From Helichrysum umbraculigerum (lineage: Eukaryota > Streptophyta > Magnoliopsida > Asterales > Asteraceae), in NCBI GenBank assembly GCA_949592205.1, contig CATIUR010000005.1, positions 88,652,777-88,716,776 on the forward strand: a DNA stretch of 64,000 nt, read 5' to 3'. Positions 35,598-45,904 of the stretch are shown here, piece by piece. A program made the translations under genes and the position numbers. Under the pieces are notes generated by a model. The model saw only the letters and a program-made list of their open reading frames with translations, had not been told where the DNA came from and did no database searches. Every line of letters begins with the position of its first letter. Position 1 is the stretch's first letter.

Positions 35598-37595
35598 TCG
35601 TAGTTGAAATCAAAGAAAAGGTCATAGTTGAGATCATAGTTCAAAGCAAGGTTCTAAAATCGGAGTACAAATCTCAAGTTTTCAAAGTTGTCAAAGTTTC
35701 CAAAGTTTAATCATAGATGTAATCGTAGTTGGAATTGTAGTTATTATCGTAGTGGGGCTCGTAGTTGCTATCGTAGTTCCCCCATAGTTGTTATCGTAGT
35801 TCCCCCATATTTGTTATCATAGTTGTTTCATAGTCGTATTATACAATACGTATCACAAAAATAGTTCACAGTATAGTACAAAATCGTTCATAAAACAGAG
35901 TTCAAGTAGTTGGTAAATCAAAGTTCAAATAGTTCATAAATCAGAATTCAAATAGTTCCTAAAACGGAGTTCAAATGGTTCATAGTAAATCATAGAAAAC
36001 GAGCATTAAATAGTTCGCCAACAATTCTTAAAACAGCTTCAGAGTAGCTCATAAAACAGAGATAAAGTAGTTCATAAAACACAGACAAAGTAGTGATCAA
36101 ATTTTGATAAAAGAAAAATGAAAGTAGTAATTGGATTCCAATAAATAGTTTGTTAAAACTGTCAATAAACCAGTTTGTAAACAATTCGCAAGTTATGAGT
36201 AATTCATTGGATCACATCCAATATAAATTGTTATAAACGTATTTTCAATATGTAAATCGTTAGAAGACCCGCAGGTGTTTCAAAGTATAAGTCGTTATCG
36301 TTCGTTAGAAAACGTAGATCTTTGAGAAAAATGAAGTGAAAATTAAGTGTTTGTTTATAGGTACGGTTTTTATTTGTTAAAAATGTCATCATAATATCTG
36401 TTGAAAACTTAATGTCAATCAAAATACGTTGGAAACTCATGTCAGCACGTTGAAAGACTCTGTTTAACAAAAATTCGTTGAAAGCTCTGGTTACTGAAAA
36501 GTGTTGAAAATTCTGTTTTGTCAAAAATCGGTTGGAAGTTTACGTCTGTGAAAAATCCATATCGTCTATTCTATTCTCGTGGCGGCGTAGCCTAGCAGCT
36601 AGTACCAGAACGGTATGATGAGCGGGTTCCTATGCGTATGGAGGGGTATTCATGTCGGAAGATTCTCCGCGTCTCAAGAGTTGTAAATAGCCAAATCGTA
36701 GTTTTAAAAAGTAGTCATGACAATGACCGAGTAGTGTTCTTAGAGTAGTCAATCATGACTATGTTATTGTTTCGAAATGAATGAATGTTTGATAAAGGTG
36801 TTCGGAGCAGTCAAAGTCGCGAATCAAGTTATGGGTAAATCATTTGATGAACGTGTCAAAATAGTGACCAAACATGATCAAGTAGAAATAGTATGAATAG
36901 GATAAGGTCTCGTCCGAGGAGGGCTATCAGTCAGTCCTTCTAGTGGTGTAAAACACACGCGATTCATATGTTTAGGTCGAGAGCAGGTGGAGAAAGTGAA
37001 GTGGCGGAAGTAGGTATAGTCCGTCTAAGTGACGAAGTATCGTACGATTGAAGTTCTATACGTGTTCCCGAGTGATTTGGTTGTGAGCGGAAAGAAGCGG
37101 GTGAAATATGCGTCACTTATTTTGAGTGGCGAATCCTTAGGCGGATTCTCCTCAAGTGAGTCCTGTTCGGTTTTTATCGTTGCTCGATTCGGTTGGGCGA
37201 GCAGGTACCATGGAAATCTCCACAGTAGCGAGTAAGGCTAGAGCCTCGTTTTCAGATTTGGGTAACGTTGCTGTGGGAGTGGTTGCCGTGAAGGGTGGCA
37301 AATAAGTTTAGTGTACCTAAGATTATACATATATATACACATAAAATCCTAGCACATAAGCACATATAAAGGTTGGTCCCGTTCTATCCTCGGTCTACGT
37401 CTGCTACTGTATTCTCGTTCACTACAACCATTTCAGGTCTTGCATCGAATCTCTTTTAATTGTACATAGTTGATCAGGCTATGTTAAATTAAATTCAAAT
37501 GATGCAATCGCTGAACCAGTCATACCAAACAGGGAATACTAACCTAACGGTTATAGTCTAGGTTACTAATGCAATCCTAGTTCGCTATAACCTTA
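35598..37595 (-). other. Internal non-coding region of the coding-less chromovirus
   Basis: About 2 kb with simple TCGTAGTT and AGTTCAAATAGTTCATAAA-type repeats on the polypurine side. The stretch at 37450-37595 resembles the leader of the gag-only element. No gag, pol or other protein motif is visible. Confidence 0.65.
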
Positions 37596-37608
37596 GGCTC
37601 TGATACCA
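37596..37608 (-). promoter_or_regulatory. Primer binding site, initiator Met tRNA type
   Basis: TGGTATCAGAGCC on the minus strand, three bases from the short LTR. Confidence 0.92.
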
Positions 37609-37611
37609 ATC

Positions 37612-37667
37612 TGTCGCACCCCCGTGACACCGCATACTTCCGCTGCCACGTGTTTCGGGTTGCAACA
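37612..37667 (-). repeat. Aberrant 56 bp 5' LTR, an inverted copy of the LTR end
   Basis: It starts TGTCGCACCCCCGT as the full LTR does, but the next 29 bases are the reverse complement of the loop region of the LTR-end hairpin (three differences), and it ends TTGCAACA. Overall it matches the first 56 bp of the left LTR in inverted orientation. It abuts a perfect target duplication, so it was already short at integration. Confidence 0.82.
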
Positions 37668-38322
37668 GAATAACCTGAGGGCAGTCTGTTACCTTATTCC
37701 TGCACCCTTTATGGGTCACTTGTCTTCACAAGACAGTGTGGGGGGTCGAGCAGCCTGTTTTGACCGGAATCACGATAGCCTAGGTACTCAGTGACATACT
37801 TATTTAGGTTTAACTAAACAAGTAGGGTCCTAGTGTTTACACCTGTAATTCATCTGTCTGTCAACTAATTGTGTCCCTAATTACCTTTATAATGAACATC
37901 ATCCCAACAATTGATTATTGAAACTTCAACAGCCGCATTCTCTATCTATCTACCTAATTACCGATTCTCATCTCTATTTTACTTTTCTGCACTTAGATAA
38001 TTAGATAATTTAGAAAACCAAAACCAACAAAACCTACCTATCTACACAAACCCATCCTAATAGTGAACAATATCTTTGGCCCAAGCTTCGTTTCAATTCA
38101 CTCCGATTGAAGAACGACCTCGAGTTATACTTGCTGCTTACTCAGCCAGTGTAGTAGGTACTATCTATAAGTTGAGCCCAGCTTATTACAAATTTTAAAA
38201 CTAACCGATCGCCGCTCGGTACCATCCGGTCAAGTCATTTGACGACGAGGACGGCTCCCCATCTTCTCTTCCGAGAGAGGTGAGCTCAACCAGACCTGAC
38301 CTATCGGGCGGCATCAAATTTT

Positions 38323-38340
38323 TGGCGCCGCTGCCGGGGA
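38323..38340 (+). promoter_or_regulatory. Primer binding site of ATH-B, tRNA-Asp type
   Basis: TGGCGCCGCTGCCGGGGA, six bases after the 5' LTR end at 38316. It differs from the ATH-A site at one base. Confidence 0.92.
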
Positions 38341-38471
38341 TCGTAGATCGTTACGATTCTGAAGCTGCCTTAGATAAATTAGCTGTTAGGAGATCCTTTT
38401 CGTTTAGGTTCATCCAAACTTATCCGAAAGTTACTTACGTGCCTTAGAATAATTTATTTTGATAATATAAA

Positions 38472-38591
38472 ATGAAAAATACAAAAATACCTTTCTACGA
38501 TTCGCCGCCTTCTAGCCCCGTTTCTCCCTTCGCCCATAAGACGACCGAAGAAATGAGGCCATGGACGACGCTGAGTTCTTCGACTGCCTAG
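38472..38591 (+). CDS. Short upstream ORF overlapping the 451-codon ORF start
   Basis: An ATG at 38472 opens 39 codons in another frame and ends at TAG 38589-38591, overlapping the main start at 38561 by about 30 bp. It may regulate translation of the main ORF. Alternatively it may be the original N-terminus, cut off by a frameshift near 38560. Sequence alone cannot decide. Confidence 0.35.
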   Translation: MKNTKIPFYDSPPSSPVSPFAHKTTEEMRPWTTLSSSTA

Positions 38592-39916
38592 AACGAGAGT
38601 TAGTATCCGACTTCTACTCTTCATCTTCAACTTCATCCGAAGAAATCTCTGCTAGCCCAGACGACGATTCTAGAACCATAGGGCAATTCTTAGATCTTGA
38701 ATTAGGACCCAATGAGTCTCAGCAGAAGATTTCAACTTCTGTCCCTAGCATTCCAAGCTATCAGGTCATACCTGTACCTGAGATATCATTCCCGTTAGAA
38801 AATTTCTCTCAATTCCCTGATTTTGTTGGTACCTCTGAGAATCTTCAAACCTTTCGTTTTCCACCCGTTGAAGAACGCATCCCCATAAGAAATGAAGATG
38901 CTTACGAATACCCTCCAAAATCACCAATTTTTATAAACCTTGTACCAGAACATGCGTACACCATATACCGTGTTGTTGATAGAGATATACCGGAAAGTGA
39001 AGAAGTCCGCTATGTTGGTTACTCTTTTGATTCTGACAGGTGGTTAGATGTATGTAGGGCATTTGCCAGACACCTAAATTCATCAGACTTTCCTTTCTCA
39101 GTTGAACAAAGAGAAGTCATTAGTAGGATTGTTGATCAAATCGGTATTCTCCACCGTCTTCCGACCCAAAAGAAAGATGGTATCTTCACACGATATAGAG
39201 AGGAAGAACGAAAGCTTATATCAACAATAGACCTACTAATGGACCTATTCGCCAGCACCGATTATCACTTGGTCTCACAAACCCTGATTAATCGTTATGT
39301 TGCGACTATGATATACGAGCTTGAGTTCTGGATCTCAAAAGATCTCGCAATCCCTCTCAACATTTCTGGAAGAATTCCATTCTTCGCTGATCCCGCCACC
39401 TATATGATTAAAACATTGTTAGAAATATTTCCTGGAGCCGATGACGATAAGTTAGAAGCCGCTTTCTTTGCCGAAAGAAAGAATATTCACGTTGAACTCA
39501 CTTCACTTTTCGCTCAGTCTAAATTTCCTTTCACTATATCTCAAAGATCTTTAATCATGGACATCGCCGAAGCAATTCACGCTACAACTGGAGACCCTGA
39601 TTCAGAGGAAGAACGGAAATTTCATAAAACTCTAGATAAACTTCTCCACGACCTTAATCATATAGACAAAGGAACACGAGTAGGAATTTCAAGTCCGAAG
39701 AAAGTTAGGAAGAAATTCAATAGGTTTGTTGACAATCTTCTAGATCTAGGCAAAAAGGAACGTAGGTTTCTCAGCGAATGCGAACGATTTTATTTAAATC
39801 CTACAGACCTAGTTGACTCTGTCATTAAAACCCTCATAATTGATTTCATTCCTCGTCATATTCTTCGAGATCTAAGACCACCAAATGCTTTTAAGCATTT
39901 GCTCTTGAAAAATTAA
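38561..39916 (+). CDS. Novel 451-aa protein in the gag-pol position of ATH-B
   Basis: The ORF lies 220 bp after the primer site and ends 35 bp before the conserved hairpin, exactly the place of gag-pol in ATH-A. I recognise no family. The N-terminus (1-60) is acidic and Ser-rich; residues 60-130 are Pro-rich; from about 150 on it looks mostly helical. An internal duplication is visible: FPFSVEQREVISRIVDQIG followed by EEERKLISTIDLLMDL, and about 145 residues later FPFTISQRSLIMDIAEAI followed by EEERKFHKTLDKLLHDL. The C-terminal 70 residues are basic (KKVRKKFNRF). There is no CCHC knuckle, protease DTG/DSG box, RT box or DDE core. The intact frame suggests recent constraint or recent insertion. 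A structural, RNA-binding or particle-associated role is possible but not shown. Confidence 0.85.
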   Translation: MDDAEFFDCLERELVSDFYSSSSTSSEEISASPDDDSRTIGQFLDLELGPNESQQKISTSVPSIPSYQVIPVPEISFPLENFSQFPDFVGTSENLQTFRFPPVEERIPIRNEDAYEYPPKSPIFINLVPEHAYTIYRVVDRDIPESEEVRYVGYSFDSDRWLDVCRAFARHLNSSDFPFSVEQREVISRIVDQIGILHRLPTQKKDGIFTRYREEERKLISTIDLLMDLFASTDYHLVSQTLINRYVATMIYELEFWISKDLAIPLNISGRIPFFADPATYMIKTLLEIFPGADDDKLEAAFFAERKNIHVELTSLFAQSKFPFTISQRSLIMDIAEAIHATTGDPDSEEERKFHKTLDKLLHDLNHIDKGTRVGISSPKKVRKKFNRFVDNLLDLGKKERRFLSECERFYLNPTDLVDSVIKTLIIDFIPRHILRDLRPPNAFKHLLLKN

Positions 39917-39951
39917 ATCTGTTTTGGAAAGTCGAGCTGAAGACTTTAACC

Positions 39952-39977
39952 AAGCGCTTTTTGGGAGGCAACCCAAA
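39952..39977 (+). other. Conserved hairpin after the 451-codon ORF
   Basis: AAGCGCT is followed by a stem-loop TTGGGAGGCAACCCAA, equivalent to 1759-1782 in ATH-A although the preceding ORFs are unrelated. Confidence 0.65.
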
Positions 39978-40374
39978 GTAGGTTTTAAATAATTTTCAAT
40001 TAATTTAGTTTAACTTAGTTTAAATAATAATAGAATTAGTTCCCTTTTTAAATATCAAAAACTTCTAAAAACTTTGTCTCCGCAAAAATCTGCGCAATTT
40101 CTGAAATTTAAAAATTTTATAAGTTTTAAAATTTTAAAATTGTTAGGTTTTTAAAGATTAAAATTTTTGACCAAAAATATTTTGTTTCCTTTAGTTTAAG
40201 TTTAATTGTTCGCAATTTTGAATAAACTCTTTTTGACTGCTCACAGTACTGCGCATAATTTTGAACTTTTTGCTAAAAATATTTGGCCAAAGTTTTAAAT
40301 TCCCAAGATTATTTTGTGATTAATTAATAATTTAAACATAAGTAATTAATAAAAATAAAAGAAGAAAAGGAGGG

Positions 40375-40382
40375 TATAAATG
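40375..40382 (+). promoter_or_regulatory. Putative internal TATA box for the ORF-1 gene
   Basis: TATAAATG after a purine-rich stretch, followed about 30-60 bp later by a CT-rich segment (CCCTCCTCCTTCTTCCCCC) and a UTR-like region ending in a splice donor. Confidence 0.5.
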
Positions 40383-40566
40383 CATTTTAGGATTTAAGTT
40401 AATCATAAAAATAAAAAAATCCCTCCTCCTTCTTCCCCCTTGTGCGACGGCTTCACCACCAACCCACCACCATCTCCATTTTTCACCATTGTTAACCAAA
40501 TCAAGCTTCAAACCTTAATCCAAATCATGTTTATGTGACTTTTAACATCATTGCATCTCCATTAAG

Positions 40567-41780
40567 GTAATTTCCAAGCCCTAATTCTCAAAATCCTCTA
40601 ACTTTAAAAACCTAGGGTTTCACACTTTTTGGTGATTATTGCTAGTTAAAATTGCGAATTTGGGTATTGATTCTTGCTTAGTAGTGATCTAAAATGATGT
40701 AGGAACAAGTATTACATGAATTAGTGGAAGATTATTGAGTTTGGTTTGTTAAAGTTAGCTAATTTTGCCCTAATTGTCCATATTTGATTAAATGATGATT
40801 AAAAAGCTTATGTGAAGTTGCTAGTAGTTGTTATATGCTTAGAATGATATAAGTAACTTGTACATTTGCTTTGTTATTGATCAAACATGATTTTGGTTAC
40901 ATTTGAGAATTAAAGTGAGTATAAAAGTCGACTTTTGCCAAATATCGCATTTTGAAATAAAATCTTTACTTAAAAACGATACTTGTGCTTAAATGAAAGA
41001 TTTAAACTCACTTTGATTCTTGAAAAAAAAGGATTAACGAGTGGATCAAGATTTATAAGTAGCGCTACTTTGGTAAAATAAAGTTAGTGAAGCTTATAAG
41101 TTATGATTTGTTCTAACATTCAAATAACCATTTCATTATACAACAATTGGATTTGTGATAAGATTTTGAACTTAGAAGTAAATATGGTTAGTTTTGTTTC
41201 AAAGCATCGCAACTTTAAATGACCATTTTTAAAACCAAAGTGATGCTTGCACCAAAATGACCATAACTACTTTAAAGGACATTCTTGAATCACAAAAATG
41301 GCTATTAGAGGTTAACTTGGAACTTTGATTGCCTACTTGCTCGGTATGCTTATGAATGCTTACTTTAAATTTGGAATACCATGCTAGTTTGCAAATTATG
41401 TAAGTAGATATCATTTTCGCCACTTTAAGGTAATTAGCAAGCTTAGAACAAACTTACATGTTACATATTGTGAATGCTTAATGCTTATGTGGTTGGAAAT
41501 TGGAACTAGTCTCAAGTTCTCGAGTTACTTTAACTTGATAAAGTCTACTTGGGAATTTGTTGCAAATAGTTCGTGATAACTTCTTACATAAACCAAAGTC
41601 CCTTTTTATGGTTGGAAATTGCGGTTTGAATGATTATTAATCATTACAGGTTTATGGATTATTCATATTTTAAAGCCCTCATTTTGAATTTTTTCTAAAA
41701 ATTCGAGGGTATGATATAATCCATACAATTGTAATTGATCTAATATAATTCACTATGATATTTGTTTTCTCTTATTTCAG
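40567..41780 (+). other. Putative 5'UTR intron of the ORF-1 gene (1214 bp)
   Basis: Donor AAG|GTAATTT at 40566/40567 and acceptor TTTTCTCTTATTTCAG ending at 41780, directly before the ATG. The sequence between is AT- and T-rich without ORFs. ATH-A has an equivalent acceptor before its env-position ORF. Confidence 0.55.
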
Positions 41781-42617
41781 ATGGCCAAGACTTCGCTTCC
41801 TTCATACATAAAAAATTCTATCAAAGATGACGAGAAAAGGAAGCTTTATCGGAAATGGCTATCTCATGAGTTAGGAGTTAACAGATACGTAGTATGGGAG
41901 GATTTGGCTAAGATTGGTTTAGACAAGGGATTTAAGGAGTTGATTGAATTCAAAGTTGGTAAACGACATCTTCGGGCATGGACCAGTCTGTTTAACTTAA
42001 AAGAGAAAGTTTATCAGGAACTTGTGGCAGAATTCATGGTTACTCTTAAGTTTAATAAATCAGTATCTAGATTGGACGATGATTCGATGATTCAGTTTAA
42101 CTTTCAGGGAAAGAGTCACAACATTTCATTAGCCACTTTTGCTGTTCATTTAGAGCTATACAGTGAACATCAAGTGACCACCAAATTCTTCCTCAACTCA
42201 GAATGCAGTCCACGACAGAGGGATCACACTGCTATTTGGTCTCAATATGCATCAGGCTGGTTTCATTCAAATGTCAAAGCTCAAGTTTTTCAGGATAAAT
42301 ATCACAATGTGCTTCATAACCTTCTTGATTGTAGTATTCGAGGAAAGAAGATGACGAAAGGAGCTTTTGGGCAGAAAGACTTGTTGATCATCAAGAGAAT
42401 TATAGAGGTTGAACATGTGAATGTTGCTTATCTGGTTGCTGACCGACTTCTTACTGAGTCTGCTTATTCTGAGGTTGAGACTGTTTACATGGGAGCTATC
42501 ATTACAAAGATGGTTAAGAAGATGGGGCTTTTGACAAGTGATGTGATTAGCCAGTTAACAGAGGTGAGAGAAAAGGAGTCACAACCTTATGATATGAACT
42601 ACATGATAAAAGTTTAG
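41781..42617 (+). CDS. Athila ORF-1 family protein, N-terminal 278 aa
   Basis: The protein resembles the Athila ORF-1 family found in the env position of Athila elements: LRAWTSLFNLKEKVYQELVAEF, a middle Phe/Leu-rich block, and MGAIITKMVKKMGL near the C-terminus. It starts right after a splice acceptor. A TAG at 42615-42617 ends it; the same frame reopens at once and runs to 43781, so the full gene was about 667 codons. No signal peptide is evident at the N-terminus. The function of the family is unknown; env-like has been proposed from position only. Confidence 0.75.
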   Translation: MAKTSLPSYIKNSIKDDEKRKLYRKWLSHELGVNRYVVWEDLAKIGLDKGFKELIEFKVGKRHLRAWTSLFNLKEKVYQELVAEFMVTLKFNKSVSRLDDDSMIQFNFQGKSHNISLATFAVHLELYSEHQVTTKFFLNSECSPRQRDHTAIWSQYASGWFHSNVKAQVFQDKYHNVLHNLLDCSIRGKKMTKGAFGQKDLLIIKRIIEVEHVNVAYLVADRLLTESAYSEVETVYMGAIITKMVKKMGLLTSDVISQLTEVREKESQPYDMNYMIKV

Positions 42618-42620
42618 TTA

Positions 42621-43781
42621 TTGGAAAAAGATTTGAATGGTGATATCCGCTGGAAGGATGGTGATCTGATTCCGGGAGTTTCTATGAGACCTCCGAAGAC
42701 TAAGAGAGCTAGGTTTGAGTTTGATGATAGCACAGTGCATAGGGAGCCGAGAAATGAGGTTCATCATGAGCCTGAGACAGGGGAGATTTCAGTTCCTGAT
42801 ATTGAGGCTCAGAGTGTGCCTACTCCTCAGCCCAGAGTGCTTAATTGGGGAGATCCACCTTCATCTGAGCTCTTTTATGGTATGCTGCATATGCTACAGC
42901 AGAGACACACTATGGACACATACCTGGCTCAGGAATTTGGATTTCCTACACCAGATCCACCGACTTGGGTCTGTGGCCCACTACCACCTGACTTCACCAC
43001 ATCACCACTCCATACATTCACCATGACTCCATTCACCACCAACATACCCACCATCACATCACCTTACCCCACTACCACTATCGCACCTACCACCACACCA
43101 GGGACTATCACCAGGGCTCGTCGATCTTCCTCTACACATACATCTGAGCCAGTATTCTCTATCCACACTACCACCATACGTGAGCCGCATGACCCGCGTG
43201 TTATCCGACAGCCATCTTTTCTGACTGTCACCCGTCCTCGACCAGCCGAGTCTGCCACATCAGATACAGATACATCCTCAGAGATGGACTCACCACAGTC
43301 AGGGCAGGGTTTAGATACTCATATGGAGCAAGTCCAGGAGCTTGAGGAGGATCAGATGCATGAGCAGATACAGGAGCAGATACAGACAGATTATGTGCCA
43401 GTTTTACCTACGGGACCCACATCTTCTGGATTGACAGGTTTACTTGACACTACCCCTGTTCCATCCTCAGATTTGCCAGTGGTTCATTTGGTACAGGTTC
43501 TGCGTGACTACCCTCTCGGATCAGCTGACATAGGCGATATGGGCCTTGATTCGAACTTCCATTTGTATCCACTACATCCAGAGCAGCAGCTTGCCGCATT
43601 ATCGGGGTCAGTATCCCACATGGCGTCGAGTAGACAGCACTCCGTCACCCAGCAGGCAGCTCTCTTCCTACTCTCCAGGAGCCACCAGCGGATCAGGACC
43701 TTCCTCTTCCTTAATTCCACTTATCTATCACTCCTTATCTTATTATTATTACTTATGTTGGATTACTGTACTATCACTTGA
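42621..43781 (+). pseudogene. C-terminal tail of the ORF-1 gene after an in-frame TAG
   Basis: In phase with the upstream ORF, one codon after the TAG. The annotated first codon is TTG, so it has no proper start of its own. It contains a basic patch (RPPKTKRARF), a segment resembling the ATH-A env-position ORF (GMLHMLQQRHTMDTYL), a long Thr/Pro-rich mucin-like stretch (about residues 115-200), a Gln/Glu-rich stretch and a hydrophobic C-terminus (TYLSLLILLLLLML) that could be a membrane anchor. The TAG context is not the classic readthrough type. It is either a disabling mutation or a leaky stop. Confidence 0.7.
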
Positions 43782-44154
43782 TATTTTGGATGACTGTATT
43801 GGTATTGTGACTGTGCGAATATATTTTGGACTAACCAGTGATCTGGTTGGATTTATCTGCTTTTATTTATCGTATTATCATCTTCGTTTATTATCGTTTA
43901 CTAATATTATGTTTATTTTGCTTTTGAATAAGAAAGTTGTGAGTGTAATTGAAGTTCCCCAAGGAAACATAAGACGACGCGCAAATCACGCAAGATTCGG
44001 GCTGAATGACGCGGATTCCCCGGTTGCTGTCAACACGCCCAAATTTATCAAACAACCGTCTCATTCTTTCTTAGGGGAGTTTTTCATTCTTTTTCTAGTG
44101 GTTATCAAATATATTAATATATCAATACCGTTGTCCTTTATGCTTAATCTTTAA
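43546..44154 (+). CDS. Overlapping +1-frame ORF, very hydrophobic (doubtful)
   Basis: It overlaps the end of the ORF-1 tail in the +1 frame and encodes 202 residues with several hydrophobic stretches. ATH-A has a hydrophobic ORF (772-990) in the same relative frame at the end of its env-position ORF. The DNA here is T-rich, which alone yields hydrophobic codons, so coding is unproven. Confidence 0.25.
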   Translation: MIRTSICIHYIQSSSLPHYRGQYPTWRRVDSTPSPSRQLSSYSPGATSGSGPSSSLIPLIYHSLSYYYYLCWITVLSLDILDDCIGIVTVRIYFGLTSDLVGFICFYLSYYHLRLLSFTNIMFILLLNKKVVSVIEVPQGNIRRRANHARFGLNDADSPVAVNTPKFIKQPSHSFLGEFFILFLVVIKYINISIPLSFMLNL

Positions 44155-44302
44155 GTGTGGGATTTCAAATCCCATAAATCAAATCGACTTAGAAACGAAG
44201 TTCCAAAATATGATCAAACTTTAAGTGTGGGATTCTTCTCCAAAGAAGAATTTTAAACTTAGTTTGTGAACATTAGGGATAATGTTCCTCTAAGTGTGGG
44301 AT
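44152..44302 (+). repeat. Three polypurine-like motifs at 69-70 bp spacing
   Basis: TAAGTGTGGGAT at 44152, 44222 and 44291, the same triplet as in ATH-A at 409-542 and identical to the tract directly before the 3' LTR. Confidence 0.75.
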
Positions 44303-45904
44303 ACACGGTATGATATACCGTATTTTCACTTTGATTGCTTGTCCAAAGTAAACAACAAATAAAAATATGCTTAACCCCCTTTAGGCTTAAATTTTTCATC
44401 AAAACCTCATTTTGGCTAAAGTTTTTAAATTTTTGACTTAAAATATTTTTTGCAAAAGGTCATTTGTCAGAAATTAAATAAATTGCTTGGATAGTAAGAT
44501 AAGTTAGGATACGAATTTCTTAGAAATGAAATGTTAATCCTAGAGCATCGCACGGCTAGGCACATACAACCCCTTTGTAGTGAGGTACTTGAGCCCAATA
44601 AGCATTCATCTTTAATGCTTCACTTTCGATTGATGTGTGTGCCGATGCTTTCACTTTGAATTAGAACTTGCTCTTGGTATACGTTTCGAGACCACACTGA
44701 TGAGCGCCGTACGCGGTGTAGGTGTAATCAGAGGACCTCGACATTTCCTAGGATTAAAACCATTTTTCACAAATCTTTTCTAGCTTAAAACCCTTCCAAC
44801 ACTTATCTTTAGTGTTGATGATCCGCCTAGAAAACCCCTTTGCGCCTTAGCCTTTCGTTTCTATCTTAAAACCCTAACAAAACAAACCCACTCAAAAATT
44901 CCCTTACCCCTCCAAAACTCTAGTTTAGAACTTTTAAGGTTATGAAAAGCGTCATTTAGACATCCTCGTTACTCTTGTCTCAAAGCTTTCAGCTACTCTG
45001 AGTTTCTCTCAGAAAATCTTGCGTGTGTTCAAAAGTCAAAATCTCTAGAAACAATACTCGGTGCGAAAAATTGGCACCTCTGTGAAAAAACCCAGAAAGA
45101 AAAAAATGAAATGTCAAAAGACAAAGTGTCTAGGATTTCTCGAAAAAAATGGAGAGAAATATGTCTGTGAAGAAAAGAAAAATAGAAAAGAAAGAAAAAT
45201 AAAAAAAAGAAATATCCCTCAAAAAAAAGTTTCACAAAAATAGAATAAAGCTTAGTGTTTCAAATCTCGCAAAGAATGCCTGATCAGAAAGTCATACAAA
45301 TTCGCGTGTGTTCCCGAGAGTGATATCATCAAAGCTATCCTCCAAAAATAAAATTCCTCCTCACGTGTTTCGTTCCGTTCAAAGAGTGTCTAAATAATTC
45401 TTTTCATAGCTTTAGGATTTCTAAGCTTAAGTCAAAACCCTTCAAACCCTAAACACCACCTTCCATACCCCCTTAAACCTCACTTACCATTACACCCTTT
45501 TAAAAATGTCTTGGGATGATTAGCACCGTTCTCATCGAAGTGGTGGAGATCCGATTCTCGATCAAGCCTATGACGAAAACCAAATGCATGACTGGCTTTA
45601 TGAGCGATTTGTTTGATTTAGAAAGATAGGAAACCCGATACACGCTGAGTGAATTGAGTGACCACCTAGTGAGATCGCCTAGTCATGTACAATATCCATC
45701 GAGAATTGTGAAAGTATGCCAGGGCTAACATTTCAAATCTAAGGGGTGACTATCCTAACGATGCTTGCTTTCTAAAAAGATTTATTTAATGACTGACAAA
45801 TGATTAATCTCAAAATATTTTATGTCAGAATCCCAAAACCATTATTTTCAAAATCTTTATAGCGAGTGAGGATTTTAATGTTTGCTTGAGGACAAGCAAA
45901 GTTC
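44303..45904 (+). other. 3' non-coding region of ATH-B
   Basis: About 1.6 kb without a convincing gene. 44520-44690 matches the left edge of the window in reverse (shared GTGTGTGCCGATGC and GAATTAGAACTTGCTCTT), showing that ATH-A and ATH-B share this region. 45060-45240 is A-rich low complexity. Confidence 0.75.

Larger units (their letters stand above)
31835..37667 (-). mobile_element. Coding-less chromovirus with an aberrant 56 bp LTR
   Basis: 5 bp duplication GAATA (31830-31834 and 37668-37672). In minus orientation a 56 bp 5' LTR (37612-37667) is followed by an initiator-Met primer site (37596-37608), 2.4 kb of internal sequence without gag or pol, a polypurine tract (35242 onward) and a 3407 bp 3' LTR (31835-35241). 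The internal region has no ORF above about 100 codons. It must have been mobilised by another element's proteins. Confidence 0.9.
23410..38316 (+). repeat. 5' LTR of ATH-B, interrupted three times
   Basis: Pieces 23410-24536, 28495-28749, 31240-31834 and 37668-38316 align in order with the 3' LTR. The insertions fall at LTR positions of about 1127, 1377 and 1967, all downstream of the TATA box at LTR position 652. Confidence 0.95.

Noticed and set aside
42615..42623. Programmed readthrough of the TAG in the ORF-1 gene
   Set aside because: The following bases (TTATTG) do not match the known strong readthrough context; kept only as a possibility.
45061..45243. Lys-rich ORF in the 3' region of ATH-B
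   Set aside because: Result of an A-rich low-complexity stretch; the reverse strand gives an equally open Phe-rich frame.
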